64,000 nt of DNA from JBGRQA01 sp041725895 (lineage in GTDB: Bacteria > Bacteroidota > Bacteroidia > Bacteroidales > Marinifilaceae), in NCBI GenBank assembly GCA_041725895.1, contig JBGRQA010000010.1, positions 62,001 to 126,000 of the forward strand. Direction: 5' to 3'. The notes beneath the pieces are model-generated. The model was not told the DNA's origin. It ran no database searches and worked only from the letters and a program-made list of their open reading frames with translations. Positions 54,564-63,466 of this stretch are shown here, piece after piece. A program made the position numbers and the translations under genes. Each line of letters begins with the position of its first letter. Position 1 is the stretch's first letter.

Positions 54564-55793
54564 TTATGCTTTCATTTCCATATCCCTGGTTACAACGGAA
54601 ATTAGCTGGGTAATCCGGCTCATTTTTTCATCTCTCACTTCCTTTGTGGGAAAACCTAGCAATCCAATCCCCAGAGTACAATTGGAACCCATAAATTTTC
54701 TTACCCCATCACCGGGCTTCACAAACATTCTGATCTCCAAGACATGGGGAGCTATAGCATCATCCACCAAAACCCCATCAAACACACCATCCCGATCAGA
54801 ATGAACCACATATGTGGTATAAAATTGCTGTATTGGTTTTGGTTGAATCTCCGCCAAGGGGATTCCCAAACTGGAATCGATAGTAAGTTTGATCATATCC
54901 ACATTACTAGCATATTTAATGATGTCAGGAATACAATTTCCCCCATTTCTGGGCCCAATTTCCAACAAGTGAATTCGATCCTCCTGATCTATGATTACCT
55001 CAATATTAAAGCCTCCAAAATTCATCTTCAACAAATCAATCGCCCTTTGCAATTCCATTTCAATTTTCTCATGAAAATGCCTGGGCAAAAGGGAAGGATA
55101 ATTGATACTGGCAGGTACAAATGGATTTACGATATCGTCATTTCCCTGATCGCCCAGGTAACAGGCAATGATTTTTCCATCATATACAAAAATGTCTCCA
55201 TCCAACTGAGGATACTTTTTCCGGATAAATCCTTCCACAACAAACCGTTTGCATCGAGAATACTTCAACGCCTCAACTACAGCATACTTTAGGTCAAGTG
55301 CCTTATCCACCTTCGTCACTCCCTTACTTCCGGAAGAATCAACAGGCTTCACCACTACCGGATAATTCAATCGCAAAACCTCCTTTTTGATCTCATCATA
55401 ACTCCTACAGGACAACACAGGAGGGGAGTTAAAACCATTTTGATGCAAAAAATCACGATACAGATCCTTTTCGGTTAGAATTTTTACAGAATCAAATGGA
55501 TTACCCGGTAAGCTCATCTTTTCCGCCACAAAAGCAGCCGTTGGGGCCGCCGGATCAGAAGCATAAGCCACAATCCCATCAATTTCCAGCTTCTGGGCCA
55601 ATTCAAGCACAGCTTCCTTGTCTGTAGTACTCACATTATAATACTCATGAGCATATTGATGCCCTGGATTATCTGGCAAATAATCGCAAGTGACTACATA
55701 ATTTCCAACCTCCCTGGCATATAAAATAGCGGGAATCTGAAAATGAGACCCTCCCAGCATGAGTATCTTTTGTTTCTTCTTACCTGGTTTCAT
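54564..55793 (-). CDS. ATP-grasp ligase
   Basis: The 409-aa protein has a carbamoyl-phosphate-synthase-like ATP-grasp fold. It shows a preATP-grasp part (KILMLGGSHFQIPAILYARE), then PVVVKPVDSSGSKGVTKV for nucleotide binding, and GGFNIEVIIDQEDRIHLLEIGPRNGG with the metal-binding Glu and Asn. Such enzymes join a carboxylate to an amine through an acyl phosphate. Its start overlaps the end of the aminotransferase gene by 14 bp. This suggests that it acts on the amino sugar made by that enzyme, or links an amino acid to it. Confidence 0.88.
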   Translation of the reverse strand: MKPGKKKQKILMLGGSHFQIPAILYAREVGNYVVTCDYLPDNPGHQYAHEYYNVSTTDKEAVLELAQKLEIDGIVAYASDPAAPTAAFVAEKMSLPGNPFDSVKILTEKDLYRDFLHQNGFNSPPVLSCRSYDEIKKEVLRLNYPVVVKPVDSSGSKGVTKVDKALDLKYAVVEALKYSRCKRFVVEGFIRKKYPQLDGDIFVYDGKIIACYLGDQGNDDIVNPFVPASINYPSLLPRHFHEKIEMELQRAIDLLKMNFGGFNIEVIIDQEDRIHLLEIGPRNGGNCIPDIIKYASNVDMIKLTIDSSLGIPLAEIQPKPIQQFYTTYVVHSDRDGVFDGVLVDDAIAPHVLEIRMFVKPGDGVRKFMGSNCTLGIGLLGFPTKEVRDEKMSRITQLISVVTRDMEMKA

Positions 55794-57012
55794 TCTCCTT
55801 AGTTGATTTTTGTATATATTTCAAACTCGTTCCTTCAACACTATCAAATCCTGTATGTCTTCCATTCCGTGAAACCCGGATTAAGGATTCGGAAAAAGAA
55901 AATTTACACATGTTCCTAATTAGATTTATAATATTTTCCACATCCGCCATGTGGAGGTCAGGATACAAAGGCAAACAGATAACCTCATTGGTAATTCGTT
56001 CAGCTTTGGGCAAATTGCTGGCAGAAGGAAGTCCCCTATAGGTCGGAAATTGGCTAATCAACGGATAGAAATAACGCCGTCCAAAAATGTTCTGACTGAG
56101 TAAGCCTTTATATACCTCATCCCTGGAACGACCAAACTTTGATTCATCAATAAACACAGGGAAATAGGCATAATTAGTTTCAACATCATCCTGCTCCTTC
56201 AAAAAGCGAAGACCTGGGAGGGCACTTAACTGAGTCCTGTATACATTTACAATCTCCCTTCGCCGGGCTATCGCCTCATCGATATACTTCAATTGAAGCA
56301 AGCCATAGGCAGCCTGAAGTTCATTCATTTTGGCGTTGATTCCAGCTCCCACCACAGTTGTTTCATTGGCAAAACCAAAGTTCTTCAGGTAATCAATTCG
56401 TTTCTTGGTTTTCCTATCATGACAAATAATTGCACCTCCCTCAACCGTATTGAACACTTTGGTAGCATGAAAGCTAAGAATGGACAGATCACCAAAGGTA
56501 AGAACACTTTTCCCTTTGTATTTCACACCAAAAGCATGAGCTGCATCGTAAATCAGCTTCAATCCGTAGATATCAGCAATATTTTGAATTCTTTCCAATT
56601 CACAGGGATTTCCATAAACATGAACCGGTAAAATAGCTGTTGTATTAGGTGTAATGGCAGCTTCAATTTTTTCGGGATCCAGGTTACAATACAAAGGTTC
56701 TATATCTCCAAAAACCGGTTGAATGCCATTCCACCACAAAGCGTGGGTCGTCGCTACGAAACTATAGGGTGTGGTAATCACTTCCCCCTTGATCCGCAGA
56801 CACTGCAAAGCCGCTACCAAGGCCAGTGTTCCATTGGCAAACAGAGAAATAAACGGAACCTGCAGGTATTCTGCCAAAGCAGCCTCCAGCATTTGATGAT
56901 ATTTCCCATTGTTGGTCAACCATTTGCTATTCCAAATATCCTTCAACAGAGGAACAAACTCGTCCAAAGGGGGAAGCTGCGGCTGTGTTACTAAGATTTT
57001 GCGTTTTTCCAT
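55780..57012 (-). CDS. DegT/DnrJ/EryC1/StrS-family sugar aminotransferase
   Basis: The 410-aa PLP enzyme has FANGTLALVAALQ, the cofactor-binding Asp156 in IYDAAHAFGV and Lys185 in SFHATKVFNTVEGG, which forms the Schiff base. A tail of about 35 residues after the usual end (VSRNGRHTGFDSVEG...) is extra and its role is unknown. It probably aminates a nucleotide-linked keto sugar, likely dTDP-linked given the nearby RfbA. It overlaps the flippase gene by 22 bp and the ATP-grasp gene by 14 bp. Confidence 0.93.
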   Translation of the reverse strand: MEKRKILVTQPQLPPLDEFVPLLKDIWNSKWLTNNGKYHQMLEAALAEYLQVPFISLFANGTLALVAALQCLRIKGEVITTPYSFVATTHALWWNGIQPVFGDIEPLYCNLDPEKIEAAITPNTTAILPVHVYGNPCELERIQNIADIYGLKLIYDAAHAFGVKYKGKSVLTFGDLSILSFHATKVFNTVEGGAIICHDRKTKKRIDYLKNFGFANETTVVGAGINAKMNELQAAYGLLQLKYIDEAIARRREIVNVYRTQLSALPGLRFLKEQDDVETNYAYFPVFIDESKFGRSRDEVYKGLLSQNIFGRRYFYPLISQFPTYRGLPSASNLPKAERITNEVICLPLYPDLHMADVENIINLIRNMCKFSFSESLIRVSRNGRHTGFDSVEGTSLKYIQKSTKENETR

Positions 57013-58451
57013 CTTTTCAGGGGAATTAATTCTTTTAATATCAATAGACTGTCATTCATTGCCTCCTGCTTTGTAGTAAATGCCAACAGGAAATAAGCGC
57101 TAATTCCTGTCAGAATCTGCAATAGCAAATAGAGTACGGAGCCTTCAGGATTGCCAACCAAAATCATACACCCTACCATTAACAATGCAATAATTAATGT
57201 TGAAGAGACATCTTTCAACTGAGCTTTAATCGAGTAGGAAATCAACTTCCCCGTAAAAAAAGCATTCAGGAACAAACTGATAAAGGAGGTAACCACCTGT
57301 CCTACAACAAGCCCCATTATCCCCCAATTCAATCCGATTAAGATCGCCAAGACAACAATAACTTTTTTGATGATCTCCAGATACAGGAACAGATCTGAAC
57401 GCCCTTTTACCTTAAGAATACTTAGATTGGAAGTATGAAGGGTGTAGATCATTCCTGAAATACACAGAATCTGAAAATAGGGAACCGCCGGCAACCATTT
57501 TTCACCAAGTAGAAGCAGAAACAAAGGTTGAGCGATAACAGCCAATCCCAACATCATTGGAAAATTAACAAAGACTAACAATTTGATCATTTTACGAAAT
57601 CCAATTCGCAACCTTTCATCGTCATCCTGTATTTTGGAGAAAGCCGGAAAAGTTACATTCCCAACTACAGAAGCAAGCGTAACCACTGGAACCTCCTGAA
57701 ACTTCTGGGCCTGCGTATAGTATCCCAATTCCTTTGCAGTAAAAAGTTTTCCAATCACAAGCAAATAGATATTTTGGAAAATCTGGTCAATAATACCTGA
57801 AATCAGCAACTTTGACCCAAATCCAAAAAGTTGGCGAAAAGATTGTTTGGAAAAAACAAGGCTAGGACGCCAATGACTTTTCATCCAATAAAAAGCTGAT
57901 CTTAAAAAATAGATGGAAACCATCTGAAAGGCCAGAGCCCAAACACCATAATCCATTAGGGCAAGACCAATACCAATCACTGCTGATAGAAAATTGGCCG
58001 TAACCGACACCTGAGCTATTACCTTAAAGTTCAACTCCTTTTTAAACTTCACCAGTTGTATTAGTCCCAAGGCATTAAAAACAAGAATCAAACCTACCAG
58101 CCGTGTCAAACCAACCAATTTTTCCTGCTCGAAAAATTCAGCAATTAAGGGTGCTGAAAAAAATAGAATCCCATAACATAAGAAACCAATTAGAATATTG
58201 AAGTAGAAAACGGTGGAGTAATCCTTCTGATTGGTATGCTTTTTCTGAATCAGTGCATTGTCAAAACCACTATCAATAAATGCCTGGGATATGGCTATGA
58301 AGATGGTTAACATCCCAATTAGACCAAAATCTGCGGGAAGCAGCAAACGGGCCAATACAATTTGCGTAATCAGCAAAACAAGATAGGTACCAAAACGTTC
58401 CAGAAAGCTCCAAAAAACACTGGATATTGTTTTTGATTTAAGCGATTCCAT
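56991..58451 (-). CDS. Wzx-like polysaccharide flippase (MOP superfamily)
   Basis: The 486-aa protein has about 12-14 helices. Typical features are the N-terminal TISSVFWSFLERFGTYLV, ARLLLPADFGLIGMLTIF, DSGFDNALIQKK and ELGYYTQAQKFQEVPV, as in the WzxC/TuaB-type branch. It moves lipid-linked repeat units across the inner membrane. The gene starts 8 bp after rfbA. Confidence 0.95.
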   Translation of the reverse strand: MESLKSKTISSVFWSFLERFGTYLVLLITQIVLARLLLPADFGLIGMLTIFIAISQAFIDSGFDNALIQKKHTNQKDYSTVFYFNILIGFLCYGILFFSAPLIAEFFEQEKLVGLTRLVGLILVFNALGLIQLVKFKKELNFKVIAQVSVTANFLSAVIGIGLALMDYGVWALAFQMVSIYFLRSAFYWMKSHWRPSLVFSKQSFRQLFGFGSKLLISGIIDQIFQNIYLLVIGKLFTAKELGYYTQAQKFQEVPVVTLASVVGNVTFPAFSKIQDDDERLRIGFRKMIKLLVFVNFPMMLGLAVIAQPLFLLLLGEKWLPAVPYFQILCISGMIYTLHTSNLSILKVKGRSDLFLYLEIIKKVIVVLAILIGLNWGIMGLVVGQVVTSFISLFLNAFFTGKLISYSIKAQLKDVSSTLIIALLMVGCMILVGNPEGSVLYLLLQILTGISAYFLLAFTTKQEAMNDSLLILKELIPLKRWKNAKS

Positions 58452-58459
58452 TCTACTGC

Positions 58460-59335
58460 CTACTCCTTTAAAAGTTGCAATAGATATTTGCCATACCCAT
58501 TCATTTTCATCGAATTTGCCAGATTATAAAGCTGCTCATCATTAATGTATCCCTTTCTCCACGCTATCTCTTCGATGCAGGATATTTTCAATCCCTGCCG
58601 CATCTCAATGGCCTGGACAAACTGGGTTGCATTTGCCATAGTATCATGGGTACCAGTATCCAACCACGCATAACCACGTCCCAGGAGATTAACTTTCAAT
58701 ATATTACGCCTCAAAAACTCCTGATTCACAGAAGTAATCTCTAACTCTCCCCGTTCCGATGGCTTAACTCCTTTTGCCACTTCTACCACATCCTTTGTAT
58801 AAAAGTATAATCCTACTACAGCATAATTGGATTTGGGATTTGTAGGCTTCTCCTCGATCGAAATCACATTTTCATTGGCATCAAATTCAGCCACTCCATA
58901 TCGTTCCGGATCGGTTACATAATAGCCAAAAACCACTGCTTTACGTTCTTCCTCGACCATCTGACGAGCCTGCAAAACAGAACGATGAAGCCCTGAACCG
59001 TAAAAGATGTTATCGCCCAAGATCAGGCAGACATCATCCTCACCAATAAAATCCTCTCCCAACAGAAATGCCTGAGCCAGTCCTTCCGGGTTGGGCTGAG
59101 CCATAAAAGAAAATTGAAGTCCCAGCTGGGAACCATCCTTCAATAAACTCTTAAAATCAGGAAGATCCCTAGGTGTCGTAATAATGAGAATTTCCCTAAT
59201 CCCTGCCAGCATCAGAACCGACAATGGATAGTAAATCATGGGTTTATCATACACAGGAAGTAGTTGTTTCGACATTACCTGTGTAATTGGATACAATCGG
59301 GTACCACTGCCACCTGCTAATATTATTCCCTTCAT
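58460..59335 (-). CDS. rfbA: Glucose-1-phosphate thymidylyltransferase
   Basis: The 291-aa protein has the nucleotidyltransferase signature [18 protein letters not shown] and [17 protein letters not shown], then [27 protein letters not shown] and [13 protein letters not shown]. It makes dTDP-glucose. The next enzymes (RfbB, RfbC, RfbD) are not in the window, so dTDP-keto sugars needed by the aminotransferase must come from genes elsewhere. Confidence 0.97.
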   Translation of the reverse strand: MKGIILAGGSGTRLYPITQVMSKQLLPVYDKPMIYYPLSVLMLAGIREILIITTPRDLPDFKSLLKDGSQLGLQFSFMAQPNPEGLAQAFLLGEDFIGEDDVCLILGDNIFYGSGLHRSVLQARQMVEEERKAVVFGYYVTDPERYGVAEFDANENVISIEEKPTNPKSNYAVVGLYFYTKDVVEVAKGVKPSERGELEITSVNQEFLRRNILKVNLLGRGYAWLDTGTHDTMANATQFVQAIEMRQGLKISCIEEIAWRKGYINDEQLYNLANSMKMNGYGKYLLQLLKE

Positions 59336-59415
59336 GGAATTAGAATTTGAAATTTAGTTCATGTAATCCCTTGTGATCTAAATTGGGATTCATGCTATGG
59401 AGTAAAAAAAACCGC

Positions 59416-60699
59416 CTACTCGTTCCTCAGTTTTTCTGCTTTCACACTTACTTTCGCATTGAAGAAATTCGGATGTCCATTGCCCAACTCTTTCACTATT
59501 CGGCTGGAGGCCTCTCCATCACCAAATGGATTGATAGCCCTTGACATCTGGCGATAGGAGGACTCATTGAAGAGTAAATATTCAACCCTATCAATAATTT
59601 TTATCGGATCAGTACCCACCAACTCTACCGTACCAGCGGCAAGAGCTTCGGGTCTTTCGGTAGTATCTCGCATCACCAGTACAGGTTTCCCCAGGGATGG
59701 GGCCTCCTCTTGCAAACCACCTGAATCAGTAAGTACCAGATAGGATTGATTCATCAGATAAACAAAGGAAAGATAGTTCAATGGCTCAATCAGATATACA
59801 TTTTTCAGTTTGCAAAATCCATTCAACTGGGGTTTGGCTTTCAAAAAACCTTTTTTGATTGGTTGTCCAAGAATACTGTAGACTGATTCCCGAACATTGG
59901 GGTTCAAATGAACAGGATAAACAAAATCAACATCCATGTGAAACTCGGAAAGTTCCCTTATGGAATTACAAATATTCCGGAACCCAGTACCAAAATTCTC
60001 TCTCCGATGCCCCGTGATTAAAACCATTTTTCTCTGACCACTTTTCCATTTGGCAAGAACCTCAACAGGAATCCCAATTCCGGAAAAAAGATCCTGGAGA
60101 TCCCCTTCTATCTTTGAAGAATTCCTGATTTTATCCATTACCAGATTCAAAGAATCGATTACAGTATTACCGGTAACAGATATTCTCTCCTGAGGAATAC
60201 CTTCAAGTATGAGATTTTTCCTGGCCATTTCGGTGGGTGCGAAATGCCAGCGCGCCAATCGACCTGTAATTTGACGATTGGCTTCCTCCGGCCAGGGAGA
60301 ATAGATGTTGTTGGTTCTCAACCCTGCCTCCACATGACCAACCGGAATTTGATGGTAAAAAGCGGCCAAAGCTGCACCGGTAGATGTGGTAGTATCACCA
60401 TGTACTAACACCACATCAGGATTTATTTTCGAAAGCACCTCCCTCATACCCATCAGTACGCGACTGGTTACATCAAAAAGATCCTGACCTTTCTTCATGA
60501 TACTTAGATCGAAGTCTGGAGCGATCTCAAAAAGCTTTAGCACGGGGTCCAATAACTGTCGATGTTGCCCGGTAACACATACAATGGTTTCGAAAACAGA
60601 AGGATGTTTCTGAAACTCTTTTACCAGAGGCGCCATTTTAATCGCTTCGGGTCGAGTACCGAATACCAGTAATACCTTTTTTGGGTTTACGCTTGTCAT
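59416..60699 (-). CDS. wecB: UDP-N-acetylglucosamine 2-epimerase (non-hydrolysing)
   Basis: ATG 60699 gives 427 aa; the TTG 60726 start is unlikely. The signature KVLLVFGTRPEAIKMAPLVK opens the protein, followed by VLVHGDTTTSTGAALAAFY, PVGHVEAGLRT, PWPEEANRQITGRLA, VLITGHRRENFG and LTDSGGLQEEAPSLGKP. It converts UDP-GlcNAc to UDP-ManNAc for the WecC product encoded next to it. Confidence 0.97.
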   Translation of the reverse strand: MTSVNPKKVLLVFGTRPEAIKMAPLVKEFQKHPSVFETIVCVTGQHRQLLDPVLKLFEIAPDFDLSIMKKGQDLFDVTSRVLMGMREVLSKINPDVVLVHGDTTTSTGAALAAFYHQIPVGHVEAGLRTNNIYSPWPEEANRQITGRLARWHFAPTEMARKNLILEGIPQERISVTGNTVIDSLNLVMDKIRNSSKIEGDLQDLFSGIGIPVEVLAKWKSGQRKMVLITGHRRENFGTGFRNICNSIRELSEFHMDVDFVYPVHLNPNVRESVYSILGQPIKKGFLKAKPQLNGFCKLKNVYLIEPLNYLSFVYLMNQSYLVLTDSGGLQEEAPSLGKPVLVMRDTTERPEALAAGTVELVGTDPIKIIDRVEYLLFNESSYRQMSRAINPFGDGEASSRIVKELGNGHPNFFNAKVSVKAEKLRNE

Positions 60700-60808
60700 T
60701 TTTTTAGGAATAAAGTGAATAAACAATAAAAGGAAGCAGGATGCAATAATTCAGGCAGATTAGATCTTGCCCGTAAATGATTGGTTGAAGTGAATTAGAG
60801 AGTCTATT

Positions 60809-62023
60809 TTATGATTTCAAAACTCCACAAAAGTCCAATATAACTTTATCCTTCCGGGGTTTTAAACTTTTAAATTCATTGTGAGCGACCAAAAACACTA
60901 TCAAATCAGCCTTTTCATAGGCTTTTCTATAATCGGTTAACCTGTATACGCTGTGCCGATCAATATTTGGTTCCGAAACCAACACACCATTTTGCTCGGC
61001 CTGCATCACCTTTTGTGCTATGTATTTTGCAGGAGATTCACGCAGATCCTCTACATTGGGTTTAAAACTTAATCCCATCAGGGCAATTTGCGGCTGACGG
61101 CCATGCTTCAAGCTGAATTCCAAACGTGCGCTTTTGATCCTTTCGGCACACCAAAAGGCCTTGTAATTGTTAATTTCTCTGGCCTTCCCGATAATTTGAC
61201 TTTCCAGGGGATAATCAGAAACGATAAAGTAAGGATCCACTGCGATGCAATGACCACCCACACCGCATCCCGGCTGAAGAATATTAACACGGGGGTGCTT
61301 GTTGGCCAGAGTTATTAACTCCCATACATCAATGCCAGCCTTTTCGCATATAATAGAAAGTTCATTAGCAAATGCAATCTGAACATCCCGTGATGAGTTT
61401 TCGGTTAATTTGCACATCTCAGCTGTCCGGGGATTGGTTTCGTGAAGCTGTCCTCTTACAAACAACCTGAAAAACTCACAGGCCGCCTGGGTAGAGGCAA
61501 CATTTATTCCTCCAATCACTCTGTCGTTTTGTTGTAACTCGTATACTATATTCCCCGGGAGAACCCTTTCCGGACAATAGGCAATATAAATCTCATTTTT
61601 CAGATCGGGACGCCGGGCATAAATTAACTCAGCCATTTTTTCTGTGGTACCCACGGGAGAGGTGGATTCTATTATATAAAGATCACCTTTCTTCAACAAG
61701 GGAATAATTGACTCGGTAGCCGACCGAACAAATGAAATATCCGGCTCATGATTCTCCTTAAATGGTGTTGGAACTACAATCACATAAACATCAGCCTCCT
61801 CGGGTACGGTCATTACCTTAAGATTTCCCTCCTTCACTACCTGAGCTACAATCTCCTTTAATTGGGGTTCAACATTGGGGATAGTCCCTTTTCGAACCGA
61901 TTCAATTATGTTGGAATTTACATCCACTCCATTCACCTGAACCCCATTATGCGCAAGTAAAGCCGAAGTTGGAAGACCAATATATCCCAAGCCCAGAGTT
62001 GTTACTTTTCTTATCTTTCTCAT
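60809..62023 (-). CDS. wecC: UDP-N-acetyl-D-mannosamine dehydrogenase
   Basis: The 404-aa protein has an N-terminal NAD site (TTLGLGYIGLPTSALLA), VVPTPFKENHEPDISFV, ESTSPVGTTEKMAELI, the catalytic Cys in GCGVGGHCIAVDPYF, and a C-terminal UDP-binding domain (MGLSFKPNVEDLRESPA). It oxidises UDP-ManNAc to UDP-ManNAcA. With WecB and the WecG-like transferase it suggests a ManNAcA residue in the polymer. Confidence 0.97.
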   Translation of the reverse strand: MRKIRKVTTLGLGYIGLPTSALLAHNGVQVNGVDVNSNIIESVRKGTIPNVEPQLKEIVAQVVKEGNLKVMTVPEEADVYVIVVPTPFKENHEPDISFVRSATESIIPLLKKGDLYIIESTSPVGTTEKMAELIYARRPDLKNEIYIAYCPERVLPGNIVYELQQNDRVIGGINVASTQAACEFFRLFVRGQLHETNPRTAEMCKLTENSSRDVQIAFANELSIICEKAGIDVWELITLANKHPRVNILQPGCGVGGHCIAVDPYFIVSDYPLESQIIGKAREINNYKAFWCAERIKSARLEFSLKHGRQPQIALMGLSFKPNVEDLRESPAKYIAQKVMQAEQNGVLVSEPNIDRHSVYRLTDYRKAYEKADLIVFLVAHNEFKSLKPRKDKVILDFCGVLKS

Positions 62024-62091
62024 CCCAAATATAATTTCCGGATTTTCTCATCACAGATAAATCCATGTTGGTTATAGTATTTCAATCTAAC

Positions 62092-62619
62092 TCAGGAAAC
62101 TTGCCTCTGCATTCGTTTAACTTCATTCAAAGATATATCGGTATGCACACAGTACCCCAAAGACCTAAATCGCAAAACAATACGATGCCTGCCTCGAAAT
62201 TGAAGCACCTCTCCCTGAACCCCTTTCAATGGCCCACCAACCACTTCCACCCAATCTCCTCTTTTTAAATCACTGGACGAAAGCTCCACTCTCCGTCTCT
62301 CATCCTCCAAAAAAATACGGAGGGCTTCGATCTGATTCAATGGAATGGGTGCTGCTTTACCTCCAAATGTAATATATCGTACCGCTCCCTTGGTGTTGAG
62401 TACATCATAATATTCTTTCTCGCTAACCCTCACAAAAAGATAGGATCGGATTAATGGTTCCTCCACCCATTTTTTTCGATCGCTCCATTGACGTAACTCC
62501 TTCTTCAGCGGCAAATAGCATTCAATACTCTTCTCCTGCAGGGAAGCAAAAAGCATCTTTTCGGCTCTGGATTTGGTATAAACGGCATGCCAATTGTAGG
62601 TTCGCTTAAAAAACTGCAT
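62092..62619 (-). CDS. UpxY-like NusG-family antiterminator
   Basis: The 175-aa protein has an NGN domain (about 8-105; NWHAVYTKSRAEKMLFASL, EEPLIRSYLFVRVSEKEYYD) and a C-terminal KOW domain (about 120-170; LKRGDWVEVVGGPLKGVQG). In Bacteroides such proteins are the first gene of each capsule locus and prevent early termination in its long leader. Here it is likewise the first gene, with a leader rich in inverted repeats upstream. No UpxZ-like inhibitor gene is next to it. Confidence 0.93.
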   Translation of the reverse strand: MQFFKRTYNWHAVYTKSRAEKMLFASLQEKSIECYLPLKKELRQWSDRKKWVEEPLIRSYLFVRVSEKEYYDVLNTKGAVRYITFGGKAAPIPLNQIEALRIFLEDERRRVELSSSDLKRGDWVEVVGGPLKGVQGEVLQFRGRHRIVLRFRSLGYCVHTDISLNEVKRMQRQVS

Positions 62620-63466
62620 AATCGAATCTTTAAATTAAGGATTTTGAAGCTTCCCGTACTCGACAGCAGGCATGGCTTCGCCCACTCAAGCCCATTGAGT
62701 TGGTCTTGAAAAGCTTCTCTATAAAACATTGATTAGGGTACTGCTCCGCCTGCTGAGTCCCTAAAAACGGGATTCATTACAAGGCTTGCCTGATCCTAAA
62801 ACAGGATCCAAGGTTGTTCATCCTCAATTTGGGGCAGGTACTGAACGAACTTTAGGAATCTCTCACCACGACATCCTCTTCACAATAGGGGTATATTCAC
62901 CCCCTTCTTCAATTATAGGAAAGTCAATCTTACTATTTACAATAAAAGGGGAAATTAACTGAATCACTCACCATAAACATTGAATGATTTTTAGGAATTC
63001 CATTCGGTTAAATAGAAATCACAGGTTCCTACTAACACAAAAAATTCTCTACATCACCAATTGTCCCCCTTATAAAATTGTAATAGAAATTTCCAACTTT
63101 TCTGCCAAAATAGCAAGATGTAAATCACTATACTTTACAGATGGAACACCATTCATGACAAGCTTCTAAATAACGATGACAAACAGCCTTTAATAATTGA
63201 TTTTCTTATTATTAAGTTTTATTAAACCCATATCTAAATGTTTAATTCTTCATCAAACAATTTCGAAAAATCAGAATTAGGACTGAAACCTATTAATTTA
63301 ACAAAACACACAACCTTTGTAAATCAGAAAACCACAAAACAGAGAGAATAAATCACAAAAGGAAGTGATAAATACAAACAAATATTCCATACTAAAAAAT
63401 AAACATTTTAGTAATCGATAATCCTGTACTTAAACTTCCTTTCAATGATCAAAATTCGATGCAATT
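62620..63466. other. Long intergenic region with the probable exopolysaccharide leader
   Basis: The first 250 bp next to the antiterminator gene are rich in inverted repeats (see 62640-62810). The rest, to the malic enzyme stop, is AT-rich without a believable gene. A 61-codon plus-strand frame (62984-63169) lacks any known feature. A 7-bp pair, ACTAAAA/TTTTAGT (63391-63397 and 63406-63412), may be a weak terminator of the malic enzyme gene. I found no exact TAnnTTTG box on the minus strand. Confidence 0.6.
62640..62810 (-). promoter_or_regulatory. Structured 5' leader of the exopolysaccharide transcript
   Basis: Inverted pairs include GAAGCTT (62647) with AAGCTTC (62711), CAGCAGGC (62665) with GCCTGCTG (62749), CTCAA/TTGAG near 62687-62700, and GATCCT/AGGATC near 62791-62807. 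The pairs are nested and overlap, so alternative folds are possible. The place just before a UpxY-like gene fits the role of an antiterminator target. Confidence 0.5.

Noticed and set aside
34742..62619. Exosortase/PEP-CTERM system
   Set aside because: FemAB, CapK and deacetylase genes recall such loci, but no multi-spanning exosortase with the expected Cys/Arg/His motifs was seen.
62984..63169. 61-codon plus-strand frame
   Set aside because: It lies in AT-rich DNA with no motif and no supporting neighbour.
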